Origin: Chloroflexota bacterium
GTDB taxonomy: Bacteria > Chloroflexota > Anaerolineae > UBA1429
DNA length: 60,988 bases
Assembly: GCA_012719135.1 (NCBI GenBank)
Contig: JAAYAW010000017.1
Coordinates: 1-60,988, forward strand
Reading direction: 5' to 3'
Position 1 is the stretch's first letter. Every line of letters starts with the position of its first letter. The position numbers were made by a program, and so were the translations under genes. The notes beneath the pieces were generated by a model. That model was not told the origin of the DNA. It made no database searches and was given only the letters and a program-made list of their open reading frames with translations. Shown here piece by piece: positions 8,347 through 17,511 of the stretch.

Positions 8347-10010
8347 GTGGCCGCACGAACGCGGGCCTGCTTCATCCCGACCTCTTTTCCACGCCGCTCC
8401 GCGGTGACATAGCCCTGGCCTATGGCGCCATGGCGGCGGGCGTGGACATCGTCACCGGTTATCCTGGCGCGCCAGCCACACCGGTGTTTGACGCCGTCCT
8501 GTCGGCGAGCGCCCCCGATGAGCGCCTCGTGCAGTGGGCGCCGAACGAGAAGGTGGCCATGGAGATGGCCATAGGAGCCTCGCTGGCCGGTCTCAGGTCC
8601 CTGGTGGTGCTAAAGTCGGTTGGACTAAACATCGCGCTGGATCCGCTGGCGACCTTTAGCCTCTCCGGCTGCTTTGGCGGCCTCGTTATCCTTTTGGGCG
8701 ACGATCCCGGAGGCTGGGGCTCGCAGAACGAACAGGACAGCCGCTGGCTTACCCGCCTGGCGGAGGTGCCCGTCTTTGAGCCAGGCGAGATCCGCGATGC
8801 CGCCAATCTCATGGTGCAGGCCTACGCCTGGTCCGAGGCCCACGCGTTGCCGATTGTCGTGCGGATCACGGGCAGCTACGCCACAGAGTGCGCCCGGGTC
8901 GAGCCGCCCTGGGATCTGCCACGGCCTCCCGGCATGTTCCTGCGCAAACGCGGACGCTGGGTGATCCTCCCTTCTACGGTGGTCAAACGGCACCGCTCTC
9001 TGCACAGGCACCTGCGTGATCTGCAGCGGGACGTCGAGGGATCGCCCTACGATCGCGCCTCCGGCAGTGGCCGAATCGGCATCATCGCGGTGGGGCATAC
9101 CATCGCCAAGGTGCGCGAGGTGCTCGCGCCGGAGGCGGATGTGGCGCTCCTCTCTCTCACGAGCGCCTGGCCGTTGCCAGAGAACGCGATACTGGGCTGG
9201 CTGGCCAGCAGGGATAGGGTCCTCGTCGTTGAGGAGGGCGGCTCCTTTGTCGAACAGAGCGTGCGCGCGCTGCTGCAGCGTCGGCCTGTACCGGTCGTCC
9301 TCTTCGGGCGAGAGGACCGCACCCTGCCTGAGGAAGGCGAGCTCACACAGGCAGGTATCGGCGCCGCGCTGGAGACCCTCGCGCCCGGCGCAGGCCGTGC
9401 CGCGGCCGAAGAATCCACGCGGAACATGCCCAGCCGGGCGCCTCTCTGCCAAGGCTGTGGCTATCTGCCCCTGTTTGAAGCCCTGATCGCCGCCATGGAG
9501 GCGCACGGCGGGCGCAAGCGGCATATCGTCGTCGGCGAAACGGGCTGCATGGTCCGAGCAGATCTCCCTCCCATGGAGCTTTTTGACGTCAAGTACGGCC
9601 TGGGGGCAAGCCTCGCGCTGGGGCTCGGCCTCGCGCTCTCCAACCGCCGCCAGCGAACCCTCTGCCTCGTGGGAGATTCATCATTCTTCCACACCGGCCT
9701 CAACGCAGTACCACAGGTGAGCCGGTCCGGCGTTGACCTCACGGTTATCATCCTGGATAACGGCGTGACGGCCCTGACAGGGGGACAGGCACACCCGGGA
9801 ACGCCGTACGACGAGCGGGGAGCTCCGCGTGCGACGCTCGATATCCTGTCCGTGCTCTCTGGATTTGGGATCCACGCGAGGCAGGTCTCACCCTCCAGCC
9901 CGAAGGAGATGGCCAGAGATCTCGATTGGGCACTCACCGCGAGCGGCCCGGCCTTTATCGTCGCCCGCGTCCCCTGCCCGCGCTTTGCCTCACCCGAGGA
10001 GCAGCCATGA
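8343..10010 (+). CDS. IorA-like thiamine-pyrophosphate 2-oxoacid:ferredoxin oxidoreductase subunit lacking the ferredoxin domain
   Basis: 555 residues resembling the alpha subunit of indolepyruvate ferredoxin oxidoreductase. The N-terminal domain (about 10-220) has the pyrimidine-binding type sequence with GYPGAPATPVFDAV and NEKVAMEMAIGAS. A middle transketolase-C-like domain lies at about 235-345. The C-terminal TPP domain (about 370-550) has the GDSSFF...ILDN pattern and LTGGQAHPG. Usual IorA carries a C-terminal pair of CxxCxxC ferredoxin motifs; here the protein ends at SPEEQP with none, and no iorB gene is adjacent. It starts with GTG overlapping the cyclase stop, and its TGA overlaps the SbcD ATG. 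Its electron acceptor and partner are therefore unclear. Confidence 0.82.
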   Translation: MSGRTNAGLLHPDLFSTPLRGDIALAYGAMAAGVDIVTGYPGAPATPVFDAVLSASAPDERLVQWAPNEKVAMEMAIGASLAGLRSLVVLKSVGLNIALDPLATFSLSGCFGGLVILLGDDPGGWGSQNEQDSRWLTRLAEVPVFEPGEIRDAANLMVQAYAWSEAHALPIVVRITGSYATECARVEPPWDLPRPPGMFLRKRGRWVILPSTVVKRHRSLHRHLRDLQRDVEGSPYDRASGSGRIGIIAVGHTIAKVREVLAPEADVALLSLTSAWPLPENAILGWLASRDRVLVVEEGGSFVEQSVRALLQRRPVPVVLFGREDRTLPEEGELTQAGIGAALETLAPGAGRAAAEESTRNMPSRAPLCQGCGYLPLFEALIAAMEAHGGRKRHIVVGETGCMVRADLPPMELFDVKYGLGASLALGLGLALSNRRQRTLCLVGDSSFFHTGLNAVPQVSRSGVDLTVIILDNGVTALTGGQAHPGTPYDERGAPRATLDILSVLSGFGIHARQVSPSSPKEMARDLDWALTASGPAFIVARVPCPRFASPEEQP

Positions 10011-11293
10011 CGGTTCGATTCCTGCACGCGGCCGATATCCATCTTGGCAACCGCCAGTACGGCCGCCAGGAGCGGGAGGACGATTTCGCCCGGTCCTTTC
10101 GTGAGATGATCTCTACAGCGGTGCAGCAGCGCGTCGATTTCGTGCTCCTCGCTGGCGACCTCTTTCACAAGCGCACGGTGGAGGCGCATTCCTTTGTGCA
10201 GGCAGCCCACCTGCTCGACCAGCTAAAACAGGCAGGCATTGCAGCGCTGGCTATCGAGGGCAACCACGAACGCCCGTACTATTCCGAAGGGCTCTCCTGG
10301 CTCGATGGCCTCGCCACGCTCGGACTCTTGCGCGTTCTCACTGGCGAGTACCATGGTGGGGAGTTGACCCTCGATCCGTACAGCGATCGATACAACCGTG
10401 GGGCCTACATCGACATTAAGGGCGTGCGCGTCTACGGACAGCGCTACTCGGGTGCCACTACGTCGCGCATCATCTCGGATCTCGCCGGGGCGCTCGCCTC
10501 TCAGCAGAGGCAGGAGAGCTCGGACCGCCCAGCGTTTTCGATTCTGATGCTCCACGCGGGACTTGAGGACGTGCTGGATCACTACTCGGGCACCGTACAG
10601 CGACACGAACTCGACGGTCTTCGGCCGTACATCGATTATGTCGCCCTGGGACACATCCACAAGCCCTATGAGCAGGATTCCTGGCTCTACAACCCGGGCT
10701 CGCTAGAAAACAACAGCGCCGACGAAGCCCAGTGGGAGGAGCGTGGCTACTACCTGGTGGAGGTAGAGCCCGGGCCGCCGCCTGCTCACCGAGCTGACCT
10801 CCGCCGAAGCCTTCGTCGCCCTTACCTGCGCCATCGCTTCACAGTGGACGCGTACGAGACCCCGGTGGCGCTGGAGCAGGCGCTTCACACGGAGCTAATA
10901 CCCCTCAAGTCCGATGAACAGCCCATTCTGGACCTGGTGCTGACCGGGATCCTCGGTTTTGGGCGGGAGCATCTGGACCTGGCCTCGATTCAGCGTATCG
11001 CGGAGGAACTCGTCCGGCCCCTCCTCTGCCAGGTCCAGGACCGTACGCGGGCGGGCCTCTTTGAGATCCGTACCGATGCCTCCATGACCAGGCGGGAGAT
11101 GGAACACCAGATACTGGTGGAGATCCTGGAGAGCGACGCCCGTCACCGGACGCATGCCGAGAGCTGGGCTGAGGCCGCTCTGCACATCAAGGACTTGGCG
11201 CTGGGCCGGCAGCCGCCAGAGGCGATCATCGCCGAGTTGGAGAGGCTCCTCGGTGCTACGGAAGGCGTTGACGAGGAGCCGGAGCGATGCTGA
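10007..11293 (+). CDS. sbcD: Mre11/SbcD-like DNA exonuclease subunit
   Basis: A 428-residue calcineurin-type phosphoesterase of the Mre11/SbcD family, the nuclease partner of Rad50/SbcC. Metal motifs are visible in order: HAADIHLGN (Asp/His), LAGDLFHK (Asp), EGNHERP (Asn-His), LMLHAG (His) and ALGHIHKP (GHxH). The ATG at 10007 overlaps the IorA-like stop and is preceded by GAGGAG. Its end overlaps the start of sbcC (ATGCTGA). In this operon it is followed by rad50, nurA and herA, the order typical of archaeal end-resection clusters, which argues for an Mre11-type role at DNA breaks. Confidence 0.93.
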   Translation: MTVRFLHAADIHLGNRQYGRQEREDDFARSFREMISTAVQQRVDFVLLAGDLFHKRTVEAHSFVQAAHLLDQLKQAGIAALAIEGNHERPYYSEGLSWLDGLATLGLLRVLTGEYHGGELTLDPYSDRYNRGAYIDIKGVRVYGQRYSGATTSRIISDLAGALASQQRQESSDRPAFSILMLHAGLEDVLDHYSGTVQRHELDGLRPYIDYVALGHIHKPYEQDSWLYNPGSLENNSADEAQWEERGYYLVEVEPGPPPAHRADLRRSLRRPYLRHRFTVDAYETPVALEQALHTELIPLKSDEQPILDLVLTGILGFGREHLDLASIQRIAEELVRPLLCQVQDRTRAGLFEIRTDASMTRREMEHQILVEILESDARHRTHAESWAEAALHIKDLALGRQPPEAIIAELERLLGATEGVDEEPERC

Positions 11294-14019
11294 TATACTC
11301 GGTACGCCTCAGCAATTTCAAGAGCTATGCCCAGGCTCACGTGCACTTTGCGCTCGGCACCAATGCCATCGTAGGAAGCAACGGTGCGGGCAAGAGCTCC
11401 CTGCTGGAGGCGATCGGCTTTGCGCTCTTTGATTACGTTCCTACAACGCGCCAGGGAGATTTGCTGCGCGAGGGAGCCAGCTCAGGTTTGGTGAACGTGA
11501 GTTTCCGTTCCTCTCAAGATGATCGTCGCTACGAGGTGGAACGGCAGTTTGGCCGAAATGGCACCACGCGCCACCGCATCTATGACCCGGAAAACGACAA
11601 GCTCGTCCTCGCAGAGAGCGTGAGTGAGGTCCGGCAGTGGATCCATGAGCACCTGGGAATCGACCCCGAGACGAGCCTGGCCGACCTGTTCAGCCACACG
11701 ATCGGCGTCCCTCAGGGAAGCTTTACCGCCCCGTTTCTGCTATCTGCGGGAGAACGCAAGCGCATTTTCGACCCATTATTGCAGGTCGACGAGTACGAAC
11801 GCGCATACCAGAACCTGCGTGATACGGCTCGCCACTTGCAGGATCGGCAGTCGCTGTTGGCGCAGGAGGTGGCCCACTTGGAAGGCCTGCTGGCTCAGTT
11901 GCCGGCTCTTATCGAGGAGGAAAAGGACCTGGCAGAGGGGCTGGCCGTCCTTCAGGAGACGATAGCCCTCCAGAAAGAAACGCTCGCCACGCATCGGAGG
12001 GAGCAAGACCGCCTGGACAAGGCCGAGCGCCTCCTTCAAGAGGCCAGCCAGGAGCACAGGGCTGCGGAGATCCAGCGGCAGAGCGCCGAACGCGACCTGG
12101 CTGCTGCTGAGGGCCGCGTCGCAGAAGCCGTAGCGGCCGCCAAACGATTAGCCGAGGCCGAGCCCGGGCATGTTGCCTACCTCGCAGCCGAGGCCAGGCG
12201 CACGGACCTGGAGCATGAGCGCCAGGCGCGGGAGATCGTCGCCCGCGAGCTCGAACATCTCCGGCTCGAGCAGAGCAAAGCCCAGACACGGCTTGAGGAG
12301 CTCACTCGGGCCGTAGAGGAGGTTACCCAGGTGGCGCGGGAGTTGGCCGCCATAGCCCCTCAAGCCGAGGAACAGCGCGCGTTGCAGAAAGCATCGGAGG
12401 AGGCCCGCGTGGAGGCGCGCCAGCTGCCCGAAGCTCGCCGCCAGGCCGAGCGCCTTCAACGAGAGATAGACGGCTATCTGGCGGACCTCGCACAGATCGA
12501 GGCCGCACTCGCAGAGGCACCCGCGATGGAGGCCAAGGCGAACGCTCTGGATAGCCGTCTGCAGGCGCTGGATCGCAAGGAGCGCGAGCTTCTGGCCGCC
12601 CGAAGCGACCTGGAGGCTACTCTCTCGCACCTTCGCGAGCAGGTGTCGGCGCTCGAGACCGCGGAGGGAGCTCAGTGCCCCACCTGCGAAGCCGACCTGG
12701 CACCGGAGCGCCGGGCAAGCCTGCTCGCTCGAGATCAGGAGCAGCTTGTTGCAGGTTCTACCAGGATGAACGAGGCCCTCGCTGCCTTGCGATCACTGGG
12801 CACCCAACGCGAGGACGCGCGCCGCCAAAAGGCCGAATGCGAGACCCAGCTCAGATCGCTCCCTGCCACCTCCCATCGTGATAGGCTGAGTTCTTCGCTT
12901 GAGGAAAGAAGGACGGAGCTCGCCGCTCAGGAAAGCCGAATCGCCGCCGCCCAGGCAGCCGCCGACCAGGTGGAAGCCCTCACCGGCAGGCTCGCCCATT
13001 TGGGAGACCCAGTTTCCCGAGCGCTGGTGCTCCAAAGCCGCGTCGCCGAGGAGACACGGATCCGCGACCAAATGGCCGAGTTCGCAGGGCAGGAGGAACG
13101 GCTCTCGCAGCAGATAGCGGGCACGCAAGAGTCACTCCGCAAGTACGACGATCTCGACGCGGCCCTGACCGAAGCCACCGCGGCGCTGAACCGGTCGCGC
13201 CATGACCATGAGGTGTTCCTCTCGTCTCAGGAGATGGCCGGCCAGCTCGTGTCGCAAAGAGACGCCCTCGAACAGAGTGAGCAGAGGTTGGCTGATTGCG
13301 CGGAGCGGGTTCACGAACTTGCCGACGAGCGAGATCGCGCACAGGCCGGCTACGATCAGGCCGAACACCAACGGGTACGTGATGAGGCGGAGGCGGCACA
13401 CACAGAGCTCGTCCGAGCAAGCACCCTTCTGAGCTCTCGGCAGAGCCGCCTCTCGGTCGTCCGTTCACAGCTACAAAAGCTACAGGGTGACCAGGAGCGC
13501 CTGGCGGAGCGCCAGGCGGAAGGCGAGCGCCTCAGCCGCTTGAGCGCGATGCTGGAGGAGTTGCGCAGTCTGTTGCGCTTGGCTGGCCCACACGTGACGC
13601 GGCACCTGGTCGCCAACATTTCCGCACAGGCTTCGTCATACTACTGCGACATCATGGGCGACTACACCGGACAACTTGACTGGTCTGAGGACTATGACCT
13701 GTCACTGAAAGTCAAGGGGCGTTCGCGAGCTTTTCAGCAACTTTCCGGCGGCGAGCAGATGACCGCAGCCCTGGCGTTGCGCCTAGCGCTCCTGAGGCAT
13801 CTCTCGAACGTCAACGTCGCGTTCTTCGACGAGCCCACGGCGCATCTGGACCCTGAGCGACGGGATGGCCTCGCCGAACAGATCACACAGGTCAAGGGCT
13901 TCGACCAACTCTTTGTCATCAGCCATGATGACACCTTCGAGCGCGCGGCTCAGAACTATATACGCGTCATCAAGGAAGACGGCGAAAGCCAGGTGGAAGA
14001 GGGGGCAGGTGCATGCTGA
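11287..14019 (+). CDS. sbcC: Rad50/SbcC-like SMC-family ATPase
   Basis: 910 residues with the Rad50 layout. Walker A GSNGAGKSS is near residue 30. Long coiled coils, rich in Ala/Glu/Arg, flank a central zinc hook CPTCEA near residue 463. The ABC signature LSGGEQM is near residue 818, and Walker B FFDEPTAHLD near 845 is followed by the switch His in ISHDD. It bridges and remodels DNA ends together with Mre11/SbcD. It starts inside the end of sbcD and its TGA overlaps the nurA ATG, so the genes are translationally coupled. Its length fits archaeal Rad50 better than the roughly 1,000-residue E. coli SbcC. Confidence 0.93.
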   Translation: MLIYSVRLSNFKSYAQAHVHFALGTNAIVGSNGAGKSSLLEAIGFALFDYVPTTRQGDLLREGASSGLVNVSFRSSQDDRRYEVERQFGRNGTTRHRIYDPENDKLVLAESVSEVRQWIHEHLGIDPETSLADLFSHTIGVPQGSFTAPFLLSAGERKRIFDPLLQVDEYERAYQNLRDTARHLQDRQSLLAQEVAHLEGLLAQLPALIEEEKDLAEGLAVLQETIALQKETLATHRREQDRLDKAERLLQEASQEHRAAEIQRQSAERDLAAAEGRVAEAVAAAKRLAEAEPGHVAYLAAEARRTDLEHERQAREIVARELEHLRLEQSKAQTRLEELTRAVEEVTQVARELAAIAPQAEEQRALQKASEEARVEARQLPEARRQAERLQREIDGYLADLAQIEAALAEAPAMEAKANALDSRLQALDRKERELLAARSDLEATLSHLREQVSALETAEGAQCPTCEADLAPERRASLLARDQEQLVAGSTRMNEALAALRSLGTQREDARRQKAECETQLRSLPATSHRDRLSSSLEERRTELAAQESRIAAAQAAADQVEALTGRLAHLGDPVSRALVLQSRVAEETRIRDQMAEFAGQEERLSQQIAGTQESLRKYDDLDAALTEATAALNRSRHDHEVFLSSQEMAGQLVSQRDALEQSEQRLADCAERVHELADERDRAQAGYDQAEHQRVRDEAEAAHTELVRASTLLSSRQSRLSVVRSQLQKLQGDQERLAERQAEGERLSRLSAMLEELRSLLRLAGPHVTRHLVANISAQASSYYCDIMGDYTGQLDWSEDYDLSLKVKGRSRAFQQLSGGEQMTAALALRLALLRHLSNVNVAFFDEPTAHLDPERRDGLAEQITQVKGFDQLFVISHDDTFERAAQNYIRVIKEDGESQVEEGAGAC

Positions 14020-15194
14020 GCCCCTCCCATGTCGTGCGGGCTCTGCAGGCTCGGGCGGCCGACTTTCACGACTTTGAGAACGAGCATGCGCAGGCCCGCG
14101 ATCTCTACGGCGCCTATATGCGCGAACTGTCCGACGAGAGCCAGGCCGGCCTCGTGGGCAAGCTCCGAGGCTTTGAGCGGCCGGGGGCCTTGCCGACGTC
14201 GGAGCGCGTTCAGGGCCGCTCTGTCGTGCTGCCCTTTGGCGCCGGCTGGCATAATCACGAGCAAGCGCGCGCCTGGGCCATGGAAAAGCTCCAAGGGGTG
14301 CGCACCATCGCCGTCGATGGATCGCAGATCACGCCCGATAGCAGCCTCATGCTCCCTGTCGGCGCGGTGCAGGTCGGCTGGTTCGAGAACCCTCACCTGG
14401 CCGGAGAGAGATACATCAAGGACCTCCAGTTTGAGGTGCTGCCGCCTTCCGAGCTATCCCCCAGCCAGGCTGACCACCAGACCTTTCCGGACCAGTTGGT
14501 GAACGCCCGGCGTTTCGAGCTCGAGTGCGATCACGTGACGCGGTTGCTCCAGGCACACGCCGGTGAGGAGCCGTCGCCGATGGTGTTCTTTGATGGGTCG
14601 CTGGCGATATCGTTCGCGGCGCAAATGCGCCCGGAGATGCGGCAACGCTACATCGGAGCTGTCCTCCGCATGCTGTCTGCCTCCGAGGAGTCCCGCGTTC
14701 CGCTCGTCGCCTATGTGGATACATCCTACGCCACGGACCTCACCAACATGCTCCGTTGGCTCCATCGCGAACCCAGGCCGCCACGCCTGAGCGATGGCGC
14801 GATCCTGCGCCCCATGATGGCCTGGGGCGACCGTACGGAGGCCTGGGTGTGTGCCCGTGACGACCGGCTCTTTGACGGGCTCCCTGCTCTCGATTATTAC
14901 CACCGCGTACACTTCCTCTACCTGAGGGTATCCACCAGCAACCCGCCCGTGCGATTGGACGTGCCCGCCTGGCTCCTCGAGGCGGGGCTTTTGGACAGGG
15001 TTATCGACCTGGTGCGCGCCGAGTGCATCGTCGGTACCGGCTACCCCTATGCGATCGAGACGGCCGACGCCCTGGCCGTGATCACGATGCAGGATCGCGA
15101 ACGGTTCTACGCCCTGCTTCAGGACTTTGTCCAGCAGAACCGGCTGAGCTGGACCTTTTCCCGCAAGAGCTTGAGCAAGCGAGGCAGAAGGTGA
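14013..15194 (+). CDS. nurA: NurA domain nuclease
   Basis: 393 residues with the NurA-domain hallmarks: AVDGSQITPDSSLML near residue 100 (first acidic metal ligand in VDGS) and VFFDGSLAI near residue 192 (second acidic site), plus a C-terminal GTGYPYAIETADALAVI region. NurA is a ring-forming 5'-3' exo/endonuclease driven by HerA during end resection. The ATG overlaps the sbcC stop and is preceded by a purine-rich GAAGAGGGGGCAGG. Its stop precedes the small HAS-barrel-like gene by 17 bases, with herA after that. NurA is common in archaea and patchy in bacteria. Confidence 0.9.
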   Translation: MLSPSHVVRALQARAADFHDFENEHAQARDLYGAYMRELSDESQAGLVGKLRGFERPGALPTSERVQGRSVVLPFGAGWHNHEQARAWAMEKLQGVRTIAVDGSQITPDSSLMLPVGAVQVGWFENPHLAGERYIKDLQFEVLPPSELSPSQADHQTFPDQLVNARRFELECDHVTRLLQAHAGEEPSPMVFFDGSLAISFAAQMRPEMRQRYIGAVLRMLSASEESRVPLVAYVDTSYATDLTNMLRWLHREPRPPRLSDGAILRPMMAWGDRTEAWVCARDDRLFDGLPALDYYHRVHFLYLRVSTSNPPVRLDVPAWLLEAGLLDRVIDLVRAECIVGTGYPYAIETADALAVITMQDRERFYALLQDFVQQNRLSWTFSRKSLSKRGRR

Positions 15195-15211
15195 CGGAGA
15201 AGGAGGCTGCC

Positions 15212-15799
15212 GTGATCATCGGCAAGATCGTCAGTGCCAGCAGCCATGTGGACTATGTGTGCCAGGTCTATGGCGAGGGGGAGGCCGCTCAGCCTCCTGC
15301 TCCCTCAGACTATGGCTTTGGCTCATTCGTCGCCATTCAGCAGGACGCCGATAGCCTGCTGGTTGGGCTGATCGCCAACACCATGCTGCTGAACCCCGAC
15401 TTTGGCAGCCTCGGGCCACGCCTTTCGCCAGAACATGATCTGGAGGTCTTTTCCCCGGATTATCTGGCCGAACAGGCGACGCTGGTAGCGATCATCGTCA
15501 TCGGGGCGATCGGGTCGGAGGCTTCCGTTCAGCAGGGCGTGCCCGCCGTGGCAGCGCCGATCGATGCGCCCGTTCGCCGGCTCACGGATGACGAGATCGA
15601 GCGTTTTCACCTGGATGGAGCCAACTTGCGCCTGTCATACCTCTCGCTCCTTCTCGGTATGACCGCCAATCCGTTGATGCCCACCCTTCTCCAGCAGATC
15701 GCCACAGAGCTATCGGAACGCTTCCCACAACACGCCGCAGCCCTTGCTGTTCTGCGAAGAAACCTCGCTTGGCGCTCGTCCGTCCTGCCGGCGGGGTGA
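15212..15799 (+). CDS. Small protein between nurA and herA, possibly HAS-barrel-like
   Basis: A 195-residue protein that I do not recognise with certainty. The N-terminal part (IGKIVSASSHVDYVCQVY, then YGFGSFVAI and LVGLIANT) resembles the small HAS beta-barrel that precedes the ATPase in HerA proteins; the C-terminal half is helical (NLRLSYLSLLLGM onward). It has no signal or membrane segment. GTG 15212 is chosen because AAGGAGG lies 6 bases upstream; another GTG at 15191 overlaps the nurA stop. The herA start is 11 bases downstream. Its place inside the resection operon suggests an accessory subunit of the NurA-HerA machine; that is inference. Confidence 0.7.
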   Translation: MIIGKIVSASSHVDYVCQVYGEGEAAQPPAPSDYGFGSFVAIQQDADSLLVGLIANTMLLNPDFGSLGPRLSPEHDLEVFSPDYLAEQATLVAIIVIGAIGSEASVQQGVPAVAAPIDAPVRRLTDDEIERFHLDGANLRLSYLSLLLGMTANPLMPTLLQQIATELSERFPQHAAALAVLRRNLAWRSSVLPAG

Positions 15800-15810
15800 G
15801 GAGATTGACC

Positions 15811-17481
15811 ATGCCTAACTCGTCGCCCATTGGCACCACCAAAGGCCCCGGGGAGACGCCACACGAGTACACCTTTGTGGCCGCCGATCCTGAGCAACGG
15901 GTACGCTACGGTGAGTTCGTCTATTACGAGGCCGGCGTAGACAATGAGCAGCGCCAGATCCTCGGCCGCGTGAGCAAACGCGTCCCGTTGAGGCTCTACC
16001 CGGACACATTCCTGAGCGATCCGGCGGTCCCGCCGGCCGTCGTGGCCGACCTCCTGGGCTATGACGACGAACCGCATGAGCTTTTTGACATCACCGTCAC
16101 CATACTCGGCTACTTTGACCCGGTGATGGGCTTTATCAACCCCCGGGTCCCTCCTCCCTCGGGCACGCCGATCCACATCGCCTCCGACGCCCAACTGGGC
16201 GGCGTGCTGTGTCGCCTCGCCCCGGGTGATACCGGAGCCGTACACATCGGCTCGCTACTGAGCCGCCAGAGAGACGCGGTTCCGATCGTGTTGGATGCCC
16301 GGGGATTCACCAGCACCCACATGGCGATCATCGCCTCCACCGGATCGGGCAAGAGTTACCTCGCGGGCGTCGTGCTAGAGGAGTTGATGCGCCCCCATAA
16401 CCGGGCCGCAGTGCTCGTCATCGATCCACACGCCGAGTACCATACGTTGACCGACATGCAGGGCAACCGGGCCTTTGCCTCCGGCGGATATGCCCCGGCG
16501 GTGCGCATTGTGCGGCCCGGCGATATCCACGTACGCGTGTCCTCTCTGGAACTGGCTGACCTGCGCTACCTGCTCCCCAATCTATCCGAGAGGATGCACT
16601 ACCTCCTGGGGCAGGCCTTTAACCGCACGCGGCGCAAGTACGGAGACAAATGGACGCGAGCGAATCTGCGCGTAGAGATCCAGGCGGGGCTAAAGGGCGA
16701 GCCGGTGACGGACCCCGAGGCCGAGGACGATCAGGATCCCACGATCGGCGCGCTCATCTGGCGGCTGAACCAGGTGCTGGAAGGCTCATCCATCTTTGAC
16801 GATTACCGCAACCTGGCGCTCAACAGCCTCCTGCGCCCCGGACAATGCACGGTGCTTCAGCTGGACGAAGTCCCGGATCGCGAACAGCAGATCGTCGTCG
16901 CCACGCTCCTACGCCGCTTGAACCAGGCGCGGATCGACACGGTTCGAGGGCGCACGGCAGCGGACGCCGACGACTATGTCCCCTACCCCGCCTTTGTGCT
17001 CATCGAGGAGGCGCACAATTTTGCTCCCGCCAATGCCGACATCATCACCACAGGCATCCTGAAGCAGATCCTGTCCGAAGGGCGCAAGTTCGGCGTGGCC
17101 GTGGGCCTCATCAGTCAGCGCCCCGGCAAGCTGGATAGCGACGTGCTCTCCCAGTGCATGACGCAGTGCATCATGCGCATCGTGAATCCCATCGACCAGG
17201 CCCGCGTAGCCGAGAGCGTAGAGTCGGTGGGGCGTGATCTCCTGGCTGAGCTGCCCGCCCTGAGTAAAGGCCAAGTCATCGTCGCCGGGGCCTCGGTCAA
17301 CACGCCGGTGCTGGTACAGGTGCGGCAGAGGATCACGAGGCACGGGGCAGACGATCCTGACGCACCCGCTCAGTGGCAGAACTACTTTTCCGAGGACGCG
17401 CTCTTTCAGCGTGAGCGCGACAACGCCCGACCACCTGACGCCAAGCCGCGCACAGCGGACCCGGGCGATCGCTATTTTTAG
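15811..17481 (+). CDS. herA: HerA-like DNA translocase/helicase ATPase
   Basis: 556 residues. The N-terminal HAS-barrel (about 20-110) is followed by a FtsK/HerA-class RecA-like ATPase: Walker A ASTGSGKSYL near residue 175, a DPHAEYH motif after it, Walker B VLIEEAHNF near 397, and a GVAVGLISQRP sensor-type segment. A C-terminal region with VNTPVLVQV fits HerA. HerA is a hexameric bipolar DNA motor that feeds DNA to NurA. TGAGGAG precedes the ATG by about 8 bases. It closes the Mre11-Rad50-NurA-HerA run; the next gene begins 30 bases further on. Confidence 0.92.
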   Translation: MPNSSPIGTTKGPGETPHEYTFVAADPEQRVRYGEFVYYEAGVDNEQRQILGRVSKRVPLRLYPDTFLSDPAVPPAVVADLLGYDDEPHELFDITVTILGYFDPVMGFINPRVPPPSGTPIHIASDAQLGGVLCRLAPGDTGAVHIGSLLSRQRDAVPIVLDARGFTSTHMAIIASTGSGKSYLAGVVLEELMRPHNRAAVLVIDPHAEYHTLTDMQGNRAFASGGYAPAVRIVRPGDIHVRVSSLELADLRYLLPNLSERMHYLLGQAFNRTRRKYGDKWTRANLRVEIQAGLKGEPVTDPEAEDDQDPTIGALIWRLNQVLEGSSIFDDYRNLALNSLLRPGQCTVLQLDEVPDREQQIVVATLLRRLNQARIDTVRGRTAADADDYVPYPAFVLIEEAHNFAPANADIITTGILKQILSEGRKFGVAVGLISQRPGKLDSDVLSQCMTQCIMRIVNPIDQARVAESVESVGRDLLAELPALSKGQVIVAGASVNTPVLVQVRQRITRHGADDPDAPAQWQNYFSEDALFQRERDNARPPDAKPRTADPGDRYF

Positions 17482-17511
17482 CCGCAGTTTCGCACCATCC
17501 GGGAGGAGTGC

